Shown here piece after piece: positions 22,801 through 35,285 of a DNA stretch of 64,000 nt. Position numbers and translations under genes: made by a program. The stretch is taken from the NCBI RefSeq assembly GCF_022539315.1, contig NC_066316.1, forward strand, positions 30,567,245 through 30,631,244, given 5' to 3'. The first letter of the stretch is position 1. Each line of letters starts with the position of its first letter. The notes under the pieces were generated by a model, which was not told the DNA's origin, made no database searches, and saw only the letters and a program-made list of their open reading frames with translations. The stretch is from Serinus canaria (lineage: Eukaryota > Chordata > Aves > Passeriformes > Fringillidae).

Positions 22801-24433
22801 TTGGAACCTGAATGTTACTGCTTCTGTTTGCTTCTCTGCATTTCAACTAGAGAAATGCTACTGCTTCCTGATGGTGTTTCTCTTCTTAAAAGTTGTTCGG
22901 AATTTTAACACAATTAGAACCTTACATGTTTCATAGTCAGTGGTAGAGGTCCTTAAAATCAAATCTGTTGCCTTTCAGTAAGACTTCTGTTTAAATCTAC
23001 AGGCTTTAGGCAAAAGGCTTTTATAGATTTCCTTGGGTTTTCTTTTTGCTGTCAGACCTATACCTGTTGTTTCTGAAACACCATTTAAGCTGCTCAAGCT
23101 ATGAGGTGCTGTAAGTGTTAGGTTCCACCACAGACCAGCATGTAACAGCACAACGTGGCCCAAAGCAAAAACAGGTGATAGCCCCCTTGGTTCTTGCTGG
23201 AGAGGTGGCCATGGCTGGATATGTAGCTGGGATGTGGGGCAGCAGGAGGAGCAGGAGAACTGCAGAAACTGAATGTGGGTTCTAAACCTGGATCTCCTAA
23301 TTAGATGGCATTTCACCTGGGTGAAATGTCTGTGGAAAGGTGTTGTGAATCTCTCACCGTTCAGCAGAAAATGGTCTCCTGCTTGCTTCTCATTCTTCAG
23401 TTCCACAGAAAGCCAAACTTGAATTTAACTGGAATTCATCAGGATTTTGTCCTGGTGGCCTGCTTCCTATGAGTTCTTCCCTTGAGGAATGCAAGCTCTA
23501 GCACCCCAGGGAGGCTGACAGGACTGTGTGCACACACTACTAATGATCTAATGGATTAGTGACTACTAATGAGATGACCAGTCCTTGTCAGGGCCACATT
23601 CTACTGTTGTTTTGACATTAATAGGTATGAGATAGCACTTCTAGAGATCAGGACATTTGACAACCACTGAAGCAGGTTTGAAAAGGAGTTCTCTCTGCTG
23701 AAGAATAGCATGGGTGGAGATACCTTGTTTAGCAACCGGAGGCTTTACAGAAACCATTATTTTCTGCCCATACAGAAATTTGTCATCCAACCTTGCTAGA
23801 TAGCACACTGTCTCAGAGAAATGGTTTCTGGAAGCAGGAAGCTTAAACTGGAGGTGAAGTAAGAGGGAGATCTATGCCAAAGAAAACAAACAAAGAAGGC
23901 GTTCCTATTTGAGGTACAGGCCAGCAGGTCATATGGATTATCTGAGACGTGCCAGGACACTGTCTTGGGAGTGCTTACGTATTTCAGAGAGCATGTTCTT
24001 GCTCTTGTGTTTGCAGAGACACACAAGAATAATTATACTGCCCACTTGTTTTTTGACTTGCTGGAATTGAGATGAGGGAGTCTAGTGAGATTACTTTTTC
24101 TTCAGAGGCAATTGAGCTTCACAGGTTGGAAACACGGCCCTAAATCAATTTTGCCTGAATTTGAGGAGATTATCAGTGGTATTTAATTGGTTCAGCTCCT
24201 CTTTGATGTTGCTATGGTTATTCCATATTTTAATATTTTTAAGAGAGACAGAGTAAGGGCCCCACTCTTGTCAGTTTGCCTTACAATAATTTCCCTGTAA
24301 GGACAACGATTTTCCTATTGCTGTTCATTTACCAGACCTGTATATCACACACTGTGAGTTCATGTCTTTCCTGTTCTGCAGGCATTATTGTGGGAGCTAT
24401 CGTGTCCATTGTTGCTAGCTGTTTGATCCAGAT

Positions 24434-24477
24434 TCTCAACAGTTCATATAGCACTGTAAGCTATATGAATGTTGAGG
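24434..24477. repeat. long near-perfect hairpin, 7-nt loop
   Basis: TTCATATAGC (24443-24452) and GCTATATGAA (24460-24469) pair perfectly around the loop ACTGTAA. Outside this, TCTCAACA (24434-24441) pairs with TGTTGAGG (24470-24477) with one G-T wobble, leaving only G24442 bulged. The total is about 18 pairs. This is the strongest inverted repeat I found in the window. Confidence 0.85.
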
Positions 24478-27460
24478 TGAAACACGCTTACCTGAAAAAT
24501 TCAGGCCGAACCTACGTTTCCAATATGCAGACATTTTATATATTTGTAAAACAAACAAAAATGTGTTTAGAGAGAACAGTATCTCCTACTCCTGCTGTTA
24601 ATTAACAACTGCCTAGTCAAAGAACATACCTCCATGGTAAAATGTGACTCACCATGGGTAATGAACTCTGTCGTGTCTTTCTGTCTTAGATGGCTGTAAA
24701 AGAGTAAAGACTTTTCATATAAGGTTCTGTTTAGCTTCCAGCTTCCTTGTCCAAAGCTCCCTTGTAATCTAAGTAGGATTTGCATGCACATATTCAGGAT
24801 GAACATGCTGCCCCTTTAAATATGGGTATTTCAGTTTGTAGCAAACATATGTTCTCCAGTCTGGAGATGATTCCCTTTTCATTCTCTTGAAAGGGTTGTA
24901 GACATCTTGGGGGATGTAAATCTCAGAGCACCTCTGCTTTTCTGGAGTGTATATTGAGTAGCAGTCAGCAGCATGGATAGGATATGGAAGTGTGGGCTTT
25001 AGGTTTGCATTTTGCTGCTGAGATCTCAGCATGACTGCATCCACTTCATTGAACTTTGTTAGATTGCTGGGGTTTAATTTGTCAGTAACAAGTGTGGATT
25101 CTAGGAGCTACTGTTATTTGAGAAATATAAGAAAAAAAGCTCAGGTAACATCATTTAATTTCCATTTATTCTTAAGATGATTCCTGTAATAGATCCCACA
25201 TGCTCCCTTGTTAAGGTCTGTGTTTTGTATGTACTTCTGTGGGGTTTAATTATGGTATTCACAAATTCCTCCAGTCGGTAAGCAGAGTTCACACATACAA
25301 AAATAATATGCTGGCCTTCTTTCAAATTATGATAAGAACACAGAGATGGCTTCATTTGACAGTGATGAGGACACAGTCTTTGAAGCAGGCGTTGTTTCTG
25401 ATCTGTTTTCCTATATTTGTAGGTTGATGAGATTAAGAAGGAGGAGAATATGGATTTGTACCAGTGCAATAGCAACTAAACCATAAAAATGGATTTGTCA
25501 GAACTGGAAATACATAGTGTTTGAAATGAAACATTTTTAAGAACTGAATTTGTAAAGGAATGTGTATTGTGAACATAGCAGGGAAGGGCCTTCTGAAAAC
25601 CAGATATATTCAAGGAAGGCTTTACCATTTCATTGGTAATTTAACCTAGAGGTGTTTTATAAGAAAGGAATAGGTATTAGCCCCTGAAAGAGGTTTGAGT
25701 GTATCTCCACTGGATGTCAGTAAAAGTCAAGGAACAGAAAACAAAATGAGGTATTGCAAATATGTTGTTCTCATTTTCAAAAATGTCAATCAATTGTTAT
25801 CCACAAATTTTCAGGCAGATGAATTACATTGGGCCAGGTACTCAAATTATGGGATACTGAACACTTTACCCTTGTCTTTTCAATGACAGACAAATCTTTC
25901 CTTTTCTTAGAAAAAGTCTCAAGGTTTTTTCAAACTGTAGCCAAGGCTGAACCATAAAAGTGCAACTGTGGTGTTCTTCACCTGAAAGGGTTGCCATTTG
26001 TTTCAAGCTGATAAAAAATACTACTTCCAAGGAAGCCAGAAGAAATAGCTAACGTGCTATTTACTGTTGCTCTTGTTTGTAGGATTCCTCAGAATCCTCA
26101 GTAGGATTCTTTACCCAGAGATGCTAAGAAATCTCAACACTGGCTTTTCTGGAAAGACATCATCTGAAATATCATAAATTATGTAAGTAATAAAAAGATT
26201 GAAAGCCAGGGAATCTACAATGCTGGTGCTATTATTTCATGGTGCAGAAGAATCAGGAAGTGCACTGCTACCACTTTTGAGGATCTGAGACCTTAATGGA
26301 ATAAGCTTTGAAGACCTCTCATCCCAAGAATTTTGAACTGTTGGGTTGATTACCACTGATGGCCGTACTCATTTAACTTGGCAGAGGAGCAGATTGTGAC
26401 CTACAGACCTTTAGTTTCAAAAGAGCTGTCCCTATTATGTGCCACAGGTATTCATGCAAAGTAATTTTATCTTAAAAAAATAGCTCCTGGTCTGAGCGTG
26501 TTAACAGGCTAAGGCTTTTTCCAGGAGAGCTCTAGGATAGACAAGATGAATCTAGCCCTGGATTTTATACCTGCTCTGTGTCTTGCAATGTATGGGTTCT
26601 CCCACTGCTGTTCACATAAAGGTTTTCAAAAATGTCTGTGAAGTTTCCTGCATTTGGGCAAAAGGAGCTCTCACCTGATGGTGCTCCATTTTAGAGCAAG
26701 ATTTCCTAAGGCTCTCCCATCCTGAGACCTATAGATTGGTCGGAGCTCATTTAGCCTCTAAGTTGAATATTAGCTTTCTGGATTCTTAGCTGAATCTCTG
26801 TTAGTCTAAAGTGTAGCGTGGGTGGCTGAATCAGTAGGTGCAGCAGTTCATAAATGGAGTGAAAGAACTTTTTGAAGGTCTTAAATTCAACTCTTGATAA
26901 GGATGACAAACTTGCAGAAGCTGATTAAATTGTCAGTGATTCATGTGATGACTTAAGGCTCTGTGTTTTGCAGAAACTTCACTAAGGAAATCCAGTGTTG
27001 TAAAATTTCCTTGGATTATTACTAATTTTTTATGGTTTTGTTTTTGGTTTTTTAAAATTTTTTAGTTTGAAAATATTCAAAGGTTTTAGCAAACTCTAGC
27101 CACTGAGGATAATCCAAAGTCCATTTTTAACAAGGCTAATGTAATATTTGTCTTTATGTTTACCTTTTAGTTCCTTCACTTATCTACAGATAATTTTGCT
27201 ATTTGTTTGAAGCCCTTTTTCACATATCTGATTGGTGGGCTAGCAGAAATAGAGATGACAGAAAAAGAAAAAAAGAATACAGATATCTACAGAGTCAAAA
27301 TAATCTCTCCATTGTAAAGGAGGTTATAATCATGCACTCTTTGTTTTCCCAGGAGTAGCAGTATGCACAGGTAGCTCCAGACTGGTCAAAGCTTGTGCTG
27401 TCACTTGGCTAGTCCAGCATGAAATGTTGGGGGAAACACAGGAGAAGGAAAGCCACAGGG

Positions 27461-27475
27461 GAGAGAGAGAGAGAG
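27461..27475. repeat. short (GA)n run
   Basis: Seven GA units in a purine-rich context form a minor microsatellite. Confidence 0.85.
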
Positions 27476-30400
27476 TCAGCTGAGCAAGGAAGTAAGCATT
27501 AGGAGTTGTAGGTTAGGAATCCATAGATAATATGTTTCAGTAATTCCATTTGTAAAACTGCTCCTTGGGGTCATACCTTCACAGGAAGATTGGCTGGCAG
27601 AAAGCAACAGGAGCTGCTGGAGGCCATCAGGGCCCTCTCTTTGAATGCAGATGATCACTGAGAACAATTAATCCTGCTGAGGGTTTGTCTTCAGTGGCTT
27701 CTGTGACAAATATCCAATGACCTTTGCAGGCAATCTACTCTGGTGTTTCACTAGCCTAAGATTTGGTATTTTTCCTAATGTCAAGACCAAATCTTTCTTG
27801 CTAAAATTTAAGCTTATTACTGCTTAGATTCCCATTCCCATTGGGAATACCTTGAACACTTTTTATGTGTGCAGAAAGCTGTTTTGTCTTCAAAAATAAT
27901 CTGTATTACTTCATCAGGATTGGATCAAGCTCTGATTTAGGTTCTGAAGAGTTTCTGGTAAGCATTCAATATAGAGGTTGACTATAGTGGTAGAATATAA
28001 TGCCCATCATACCATATAAAAAGCATTCATAATACCAAATGAAAATTTTTTAAACTATTTATTACATAGCCCATGGGTGTTGCTTTTTACAACTTTCTTT
28101 CTAAAAAAACCAAAAAAATATTCTTCCTGACTCTCACAGAAAGTTGTGTTTTCTTTGGAATTTTCGAGTAAAACTTGCAATTTGTCAGGAATAAAAATGT
28201 AACTTGCATAGAAGAGCTACATCTTATTGGCTGGTAAAGAAATGTGAGTTAAAGACCACAATAAATTATAGAAGCTAATAACAGCTTAAATATTAGATAA
28301 CAGTGAATAAAGGTAATATATTAAAACTATTTGTTAAAATATGGTAGGGAGGAGGGCTGGGTAAACTAATAATTTTTCTTTTAGTCTAGAACATATGTGA
28401 AGTTTGTATACCTGAAATACATAAGACATACCATGTGGCAAATTTAAAGTTGCTTCTGTGTTCCCTTGAAAGGTTAAATTTCAGAAGAAGATTTTGAATA
28501 CTGAGTGCTCCTTTATATTTTTTTTTCCATGTAATAAGAATAACACAGTCTATAAACAAATAAGTGTATTTTTGCTAGCACATTTTGGAAGAATGCACTC
28601 ATCCTCAATATGAACTAAGCATGTTCCTCTGCTAAGGAGGGAAGTGTAAAGTGCTGTTCAGAAAATTATCCATGATCCTTTCCTCAATGCTTGCTTTTTC
28701 ATCTGGCGCACAGACTTAAAAACAGAATAAATCAATGCTTAACTCCTGGGTGCTAACCACAAGGCCTTTCTTACACAGACAAAGCATCATGAGCCATGTG
28801 TCAGCTGGTTCAGTGCAGGGCTTTTCGCTGCACTCCTGTGTTGCCAAACACATCAGCTGTGAGAACTAGCAAAGTGATTCATGGCGTGGTCTTTGCAGCA
28901 CCTCTGTCGTATCGTTTTGGCTGCCTACAAAGAGATACTGGCAGTGTCAGAGAAGGCTGTGGTCAGTGGATGTTGGTCTCAGAGGTCTGATAAACATGCC
29001 TATAACCAGAACTTTTTAGTACTTGTTTTCATGTTGTTGGTGTTGATATGGTGCCCAAGGACTTCATTAGAAGCAGGAGAGCAAAACAAGTAAAGGGAGA
29101 ATACTGGCTGTGGAAGGCTTTAGCTTAAGATGCAGGAAACAGTAGGAAGAAATGAAATAAAGTTTGATATGGGAGAATGAATCATGAATCATGTGGATTT
29201 TGGAGGCTGCATATATTTCTTTATGTGTTTGATACCCAGTCCTAGTTGACATACATGACTGTACAGCCTGAAATGTGTTAAACATTTTTGAAGGTATTTG
29301 GAAAAGGGCAAGTTGGGTTTAGTTGTCAGCACAGTGTTACCTGCGTTGTTGAAGTATTGCATAATCTTGCTTATGTTTTATAGCAGGGGATGGATTATTT
29401 TAAATCTGATGCAAAAATTGTTTCATGCTTGCGCTTGAAAGCTTTAAACATTTATCATGTATAACATTTTCAAGCATAAACAAAGTGTTAAAATATACTT
29501 CAATGAAGATTTCTGGAACAAACAGTTATTAGACACTTTCATTGAATCTTCTAGTTAGTTTTCTAAAACTGAAACTATCCATCCCTTAATTAAAATCCTC
29601 TAAATCTTAAAACTGCTATGATAAGTAATGCTTGGTTGCTGATGGTTTGTTGGACCTGCTGCTTTTCTTAAGTGTTCTCTGTAGTCTCCATTTACTTTGG
29701 GGTAATGTGATTCAAAGAGGGCTAAATGCAGGTGCAGTTGTAATTTTCTCCTATGGAAATGTCATTCTCCTAACACTGAAGTTGGTTTTGCCTGATGATG
29801 ACTGCATTCTGGCAACACCTTGTGGGTGTGTCAGCTTCTTTTGTGTTATGTACAGTGTACACATGTAACAAGAAAGATGCTTCTTGTTCCTCTTGCTCAG
29901 GATTTATATTTTAAGGAACTTGAAAAACATGATTCTCTTGATGAGCTTTGAGCGTGGTGTGTTTTCTTTCCCCATTACCATGTCCATAAACTCTGAAAGC
30001 ATGCCAGCAGTGTAATCTTTGAATTCAACAGTAAGAGAAATAATAGAGATATTCTTGTGAGGAATGAATGCCCTGGTAATTAATTTGAGATGGCATTGAG
30101 ATGGTATCTGGAGAGTCTTTTGTTTGGATGCAGTTTTGGAATGCTGAGAGTTTGATCTTTTAATGGAAGTAAAATGAATGAAGTACAAGCTATGATGGAC
30201 GGAGAATGAAGGGCATCATTATGAAAAGAGCAGGAAGAAAAGAGACTTTTGAGGCTTTTGTTTTTTGTGGGAACCTTAATGAGAGAACATGGCTAACAGA
30301 TGCAGGGCCTCAAAGTCTATGATGGCAGGCATCAGTGCAAAACCCAGTGACAAATATTTCTTGCTGAGTAGAGCAGAGAAGTAAGAAAGCTTGGAAGATG

Positions 30401-31589
30401 GGCAGTATGGGCTGGCAGCAGGCAATTGCCATGGACATCAGCAGCTAAAGCAGAGTTGGGAAAGAAGGGGCTGCATAGAGGACATGGGCTCATCGCAGAC
30501 AGAAACTGATATTTTTCTTCATTTCTTTTGCTTTGGGGTGTGAGAATTTCACATCATTGAGTTTTCAGGAACTAAGAACAACTGCTTTCAGTCCACACCC
30601 AAAATAAGTGAAGAATAGCAATGAAATGAGTGACTCAGAGAAATGACTGAGTCTAAATCCCGCGACTGATTGGATGGAATGTTTTCTTGAGTCTTAGACA
30701 TCTGTATCGGACTTCTGAGCTTGTTTTGGTGCTTTCTTTTCCAAATATCTGGGAGCTGCATATTTTCCAATCCATATTTGGAAATAGTTGATTCATTCAT
30801 AAGGATGATATTCATGCTATTCAGGAAATGCAGTAGTTTGCTCACAGATCTCATTCAAATGATGGTATAAAACTATCTGTTATTTTAATTTCTAAAATAG
30901 TATCAAATCATTTACTGAGAACTCTAAATAAAAACAAAAGGGATAGGAGGAGGTGCCTGTGAGTAACCTAGGTAAAACAGAGGAAATGCTGTTCTTTTAT
31001 TTTAAAAAGTTGATATTTAGTTAGCTGCTCCTTGTCTCAAAATGTAAAATATTGCTAAGTGATATTTCCTTTTAATGATAAGATGGGGTCCTGTGCATCA
31101 CATGAGTTGGAATTCCTCCCAGAAAAACCTCTGAACAAGAAATTGGCCACCACATAGTCTACTCTTTGCTTGCATTGCAAACTTGCTGTTGTGTTTCTTG
31201 TGGGATTAAGAAGGACTCTGTGTGTGTAGGTGGGACCAGGATATAATTAAGCAGTGCTGTTAAAGGAATATCAGCTTTGAGTGATAGGAACAGGAATATG
31301 TGTGATCTTGTAGTTCCCCAATGTAATTTGTGTTGGGCTTCAAGTCAGAGCTGTGGAGCAGACCTGAAGAAAGCCAGATCATTGCTTTTTGGAATACTAC
31401 TGGATGTGCACTTTTAACTCAGGTATCATCCCAGCTACAGAGCAGGGGGAGAGGTTTCTCTGCCAGCTGATGATGAAATCCTGCAACCATCTGCCTGCAA
31501 ATAGTGTATTTTTTTAAACATTGAGCTTGCATTTGTTTCTCTCTTTTCACTCTTTTTAAAGAAGTTATCCATGACTTCTTCCAGGGATT

Positions 31590-31601
31590 AAAAAAAAAAA
31601 A
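31590..31601. repeat. poly-A homopolymer (A12)
   Basis: This run of 12 A is followed by GCAACCCAACAACAAAACAG, an A-rich stretch. It might be a decayed retroposon tail, but no body is recognisable before it. Confidence 0.8.
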
Positions 31602-32099
31602 GCAACCCAACAACAAAACAGCTTATAAAATAAAATTTTTAAGGTCAAGTCCACAGAACTGGAGATAGGGAGTTTTTTGAAAGAACACAAATTAGTGAGA
31701 TACCTCATTTGCATCCAAAGTCACTGAGAAAGCTTATGGCAGAGCAGAGAAGAGAATACAGGTGACCCCACCACAGCCATAGACATGCCCTCCCTTTTTC
31801 AGTTTGGGATTTTTGGGTTTTGTCTTTCCTTCTTGCATTTTTGTTTTTCTCCCAGTAGCTTCCATGGGTCTACATGCCACAAAAATAGTTCAGAAAAACA
31901 GCTTTTATTTCTGTTTTCTTGATGACCGGTTAAAAGTTTATAAACAATCAGAATAGAGCTTGTTGCCACAAGAATCAACTATAGAATCAATGAAGTTAAG
32001 GTGGTTGCTAAGGGAAGGCCATGTACATTTGTGATGTAAGTCTGAGTGCCAGAGCCCATCCTTTAACAAGACAGAGGCTTTGTGGGGTGAGGGGATGTT

Positions 32100-32119
32100 T
32101 GTGTGTGTGTGTGTGTGTG
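32100..32119. repeat. (TG)10 microsatellite
   Basis: Ten uninterrupted TG units are likely length-polymorphic. Confidence 0.95.
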
Positions 32120-33478
32120 ATATTCTTCGGCAAGGAGGGCTGCTGAAATCTGAATTCAGCTTAGCAGTGTTGATTTAATGTACCTTTCTTTGTTATGGCA
32201 ACAGAAGGGAACATATCTTTTGAAATATCTAATCTTGCTTCCCCCGTTGACCTTGTTCTTGATAAACAGTATTAAATATCCTTGTAGGAAATATGCTTTA
32301 GTGAGTGTGCTAGAAGTATGTGAAAATGCATATAACTGCAGAAGTGAAGAGCACCAAGCTACTTGTAATACAGACTGAATTAGCCCTTCACCTTTTTCCT
32401 TTCAAAGTTCACAATTTCAAAGGAATCACCCCAGATACAGCAGCTTTGATGTTGTGAGAGGTGAGTTCTCATCCTTGGCCGCTTTGGAGGCTTATCTCAG
32501 CATGTAAAAAATTTTCCTTGGTTGTAAAGCGTTAACAGCTGCTGTACTTCCACTCTTCATGGTAGCTGAAGTCATGAAGACTTCCCTTCATCCCTGCCAT
32601 TCCCAGCTCTTTTGACCTTTTGGAGATTTTGGCAGCTGGTCTTACTGAAAAGGACTAGAAAACTGGCCTTGCTAGCTGGGCAGTGGCATGATGATGGCCA
32701 GAGAATCAGTTTTTGGGTGCCTGCGCTTTTCCTCAGCTTTCTGGTGTGCTTCTTGGCTGCAGCTGGACTATCAGACCATTGTGTATTGAACAATCGCTGA
32801 ACAAAATGGGATTTAAAAAAACACAAAACACAATATGGATTGTCAGCCCAAGGTTACTGCACAATCAGAGTGAACAGTTAAGTCATAATGTAAATATTTT
32901 TACTTCAGGTGTTTATAAAAGTAATATAGAGAACAGGATATCTCAGAGGTGTTTAATGAAAGAATTAGGAATGTTTCCCTTTAAGGCCTCCAAATCAGAT
33001 CTCGCTTAAGGTAGCAGCCAGGTAGCTTGTAAACCTTGAATATTTAGCACAGGAGAGAAATTATTTAATTGATTTCTGACTCTCATCACAAAATAACCGC
33101 CCTGGAAAAGTGCTAGCTACCAATCTTAGAGAGACCAGCAATTCCCTCACCATAGAGATTTATCCTCTTGAGCTGCTGTTTACCTGAGTCAGGGTTAACA
33201 CTCTGGCTGGGCTGCCTACTTCCAGTACTTATATCTACCTTCGCTTTGCAAAGAGCTGTTGCTCCGGAAAGGTTAATCAGCCAATCTGGAGGTCAAACAA
33301 GACCTGGAGAACAAATATCACTTTGCAGTTTGTTCCATCAATGGTAATAGATGGGTATTAGTGCTACGGTGCCTAGTCCCAGTCTGAAAAATACAGAGTA
33401 CCTCAGGGATAGGAGACCTACAGAAAACAGATTTATAAAATTGTTTGCATATGCAATGTTTGATTAGTAGTTGTCTTC

Positions 33479-33499
33479 TTTTTTTTTTTTTTTTTTTTT
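33479..33499. repeat. poly-T homopolymer (T21)
   Basis: This is an uninterrupted T run of about 21. A reversed retroposon tail is possible, but no copied sequence can be recognised next to it. Confidence 0.88.
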
Positions 33500-34787
33500 A
33501 CTCTTGGGGTTTTAATTTTTTTCATTGGGTTGGTGTGAGTCATTGTTGGTGAGAGTGCAGGAAGGGGTGTGTTTTGAAGAAGGGAATATAAAGGCCAAGA
33601 GATAAGCTGCATGCATTCCAGGTTCAGGGAGTATATTTTGGAAGGTTTTGGCTCTAAAAGTGACAAACTGTAAATAGAATTAAAGTATTTTGGTATTACA
33701 AGCCAATGGAGCTTTACTCTTTTGTGTCAGCTATCAATCAGCAGTCCTCAAAGAAATCAGCTTAAAAGGTTTCACAAAGACTTACTATTTCCCTTGTTTT
33801 ACTGAATTTGATTTTTTTTGGAATTTTCTTCAGGGCTCCTTCAGTATGTTGCTTATAAATGATATTGCTGTGGGCTGGATGACAGCACAGAGCACAGCTG
33901 GAAAAGACACACTTTGCAGACTCTTTCCTTGCCTTAAATATGCTCTGCAGGTTCAAGATAGCTTTCTGCACTCTTTGGGTGGCCCCTCCATGCTCCTCAC
34001 AGGTGCCTGGCCAGGTGGCCATGCTGATATGTTGAAGTAGAAGGGAGAGAAGCTCCTCCTTCCTTCCCTACTTTTTCTTCTTAACAAGCCCTGGGCGGGA
34101 GCTGTGGCTTCTGGTGCATGTGCTACACCCATGACCTGGCATCTGAGTAGCTCTGCTTAATCTACATGCGTGTAAGTAGGGCTTGTTTCTGCTGCCTGTG
34201 CGTTGCCCTATTGATGATAACAATCTAGCCTTTAGAGTGTTTTCTGCTTGGCAAAATCACCCATAACCAACCATTGTTTAGATTTAATGCTGACCTTGTA
34301 ACTTGTGATGAACCCAAGACCTACGCAAACAGAAAGTGAATAGCCACAGTTGAAAAGTATCTTATCAGATATTCGAAAGAATAATAAACAAGAGGAAGTG
34401 GATAAAAGAATGCCTTTCAGTGAGACCTTATTAAAATAGAGCTTCATGGCCTGGCTTCTGTGATGATAGATAGGTCCAGTCAAAGATGGCACTGAACCAA
34501 TGCTGTTGCACTTTCTTTGAGGTAGTCACAGTGCTCCCCTCTGTCACCTGGTCTGTACTGATGCAAGGATGTCCACATCTTTGTCCCAGACTTACTGCCT
34601 AGCATCATTTCATGCCTGCTTTGGGCAGCCTGGGTGACATTTTTGCACTTTTATTACTATATATTTGTAAAATACATTTACATAATTGTACCTCAACATA
34701 GAGTGTAGTAACTGAATATTTCTTGTCTGTGCAGTGTTTGGTTTGGGGATAATTTGCAATTTCCCTGCAATTTCAAGGATGGTGCCT

Positions 34788-34800
34788 AAAAAAAAAAAAA
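34788..34800. repeat. poly-A homopolymer (A13)
   Basis: A pure run of 13 A in unique sequence. No retroposon body is recognisable beside it. Confidence 0.85.
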
Positions 34801-35234
34801 GACTGTCAAATTCAGATTTTCTTTCACTGTGTAAGTGCCCTGTTGCTTTTGGCTCCAGGAGCCATGTTCAAGGTTTGTCAGACTTCTGCCTTTGGAGAAG
34901 GGCTTCTCAAGGGAGGTGCAGAAAGCCTTAGCTGGCATTAGTGTACCTGGACTGCCACAAACCACCATGGTGAATTAAGTAGTAGCAGCTCTGCTCTCTC
35001 TCACATGCTGCCTTTGTGGCCTCCTTTGGGGTGCTTCTTGTTTTAAATGGTTTAAACTGCAAAACCAGTCCAAGTTGTAGAATTCATCTAAATGGTCATC
35101 TAAACATCTAAAGCCTTAAGGCCAAATCAAGCTGTAATTATTAATGTAAGTAGTTCTGTTGATGTCCGTGGGTTTTCTCACTTAAGGATACTAGATTTGA
35201 TAGCTAGGTTAGAGATTATCAAGGTTTTAAACTT

Positions 35235-35285
35235 TTTAAGGGGGGAAACCCCCCAACCAAATGGAAGCTCTTGGTGCCCCTTAAA
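35235..35285. repeat. nested GC-rich inverted repeats
   Basis: GGGGGGAAACCCCCC (35240-35254) is a 6-bp G/C hairpin with a 3-nt loop. Overlapping it, TTTAAGGGG (35235-35243) is the exact complement of CCCCTTAAA (35277-35285), offering an alternative 9-bp stem. The two pairings compete for the same G run. Confidence 0.75.

Larger units (their letters stand above)
19861..32400. other. unique non-coding DNA
   Basis: This long stretch holds no gene or repeat that I can identify with confidence. It contains a GA run (27461-27475), an A12 run (31590-31601), a (TG)n run (32100-32119) and the 24.4-kb hairpin. Open frames of 60 to 143 codons occur on both strands without any family resemblance. The segment around 24382-24455 has acceptor-like and donor-like flanks and is treated as a finding only. 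Confidence 0.6.

Noticed and set aside
25410..25480. Acceptor-like TTTGTAG followed by an 18-codon frame ending in a stop (possible last exon)
   Set aside because: It is very short, with no recognisable peptide and no partner exon. The signal is too weak to report.
33479..33499. Poly-T run as the tail of a minus-strand processed pseudogene
   Set aside because: The adjacent sequence resembles no transcript and no target-site duplication is visible.
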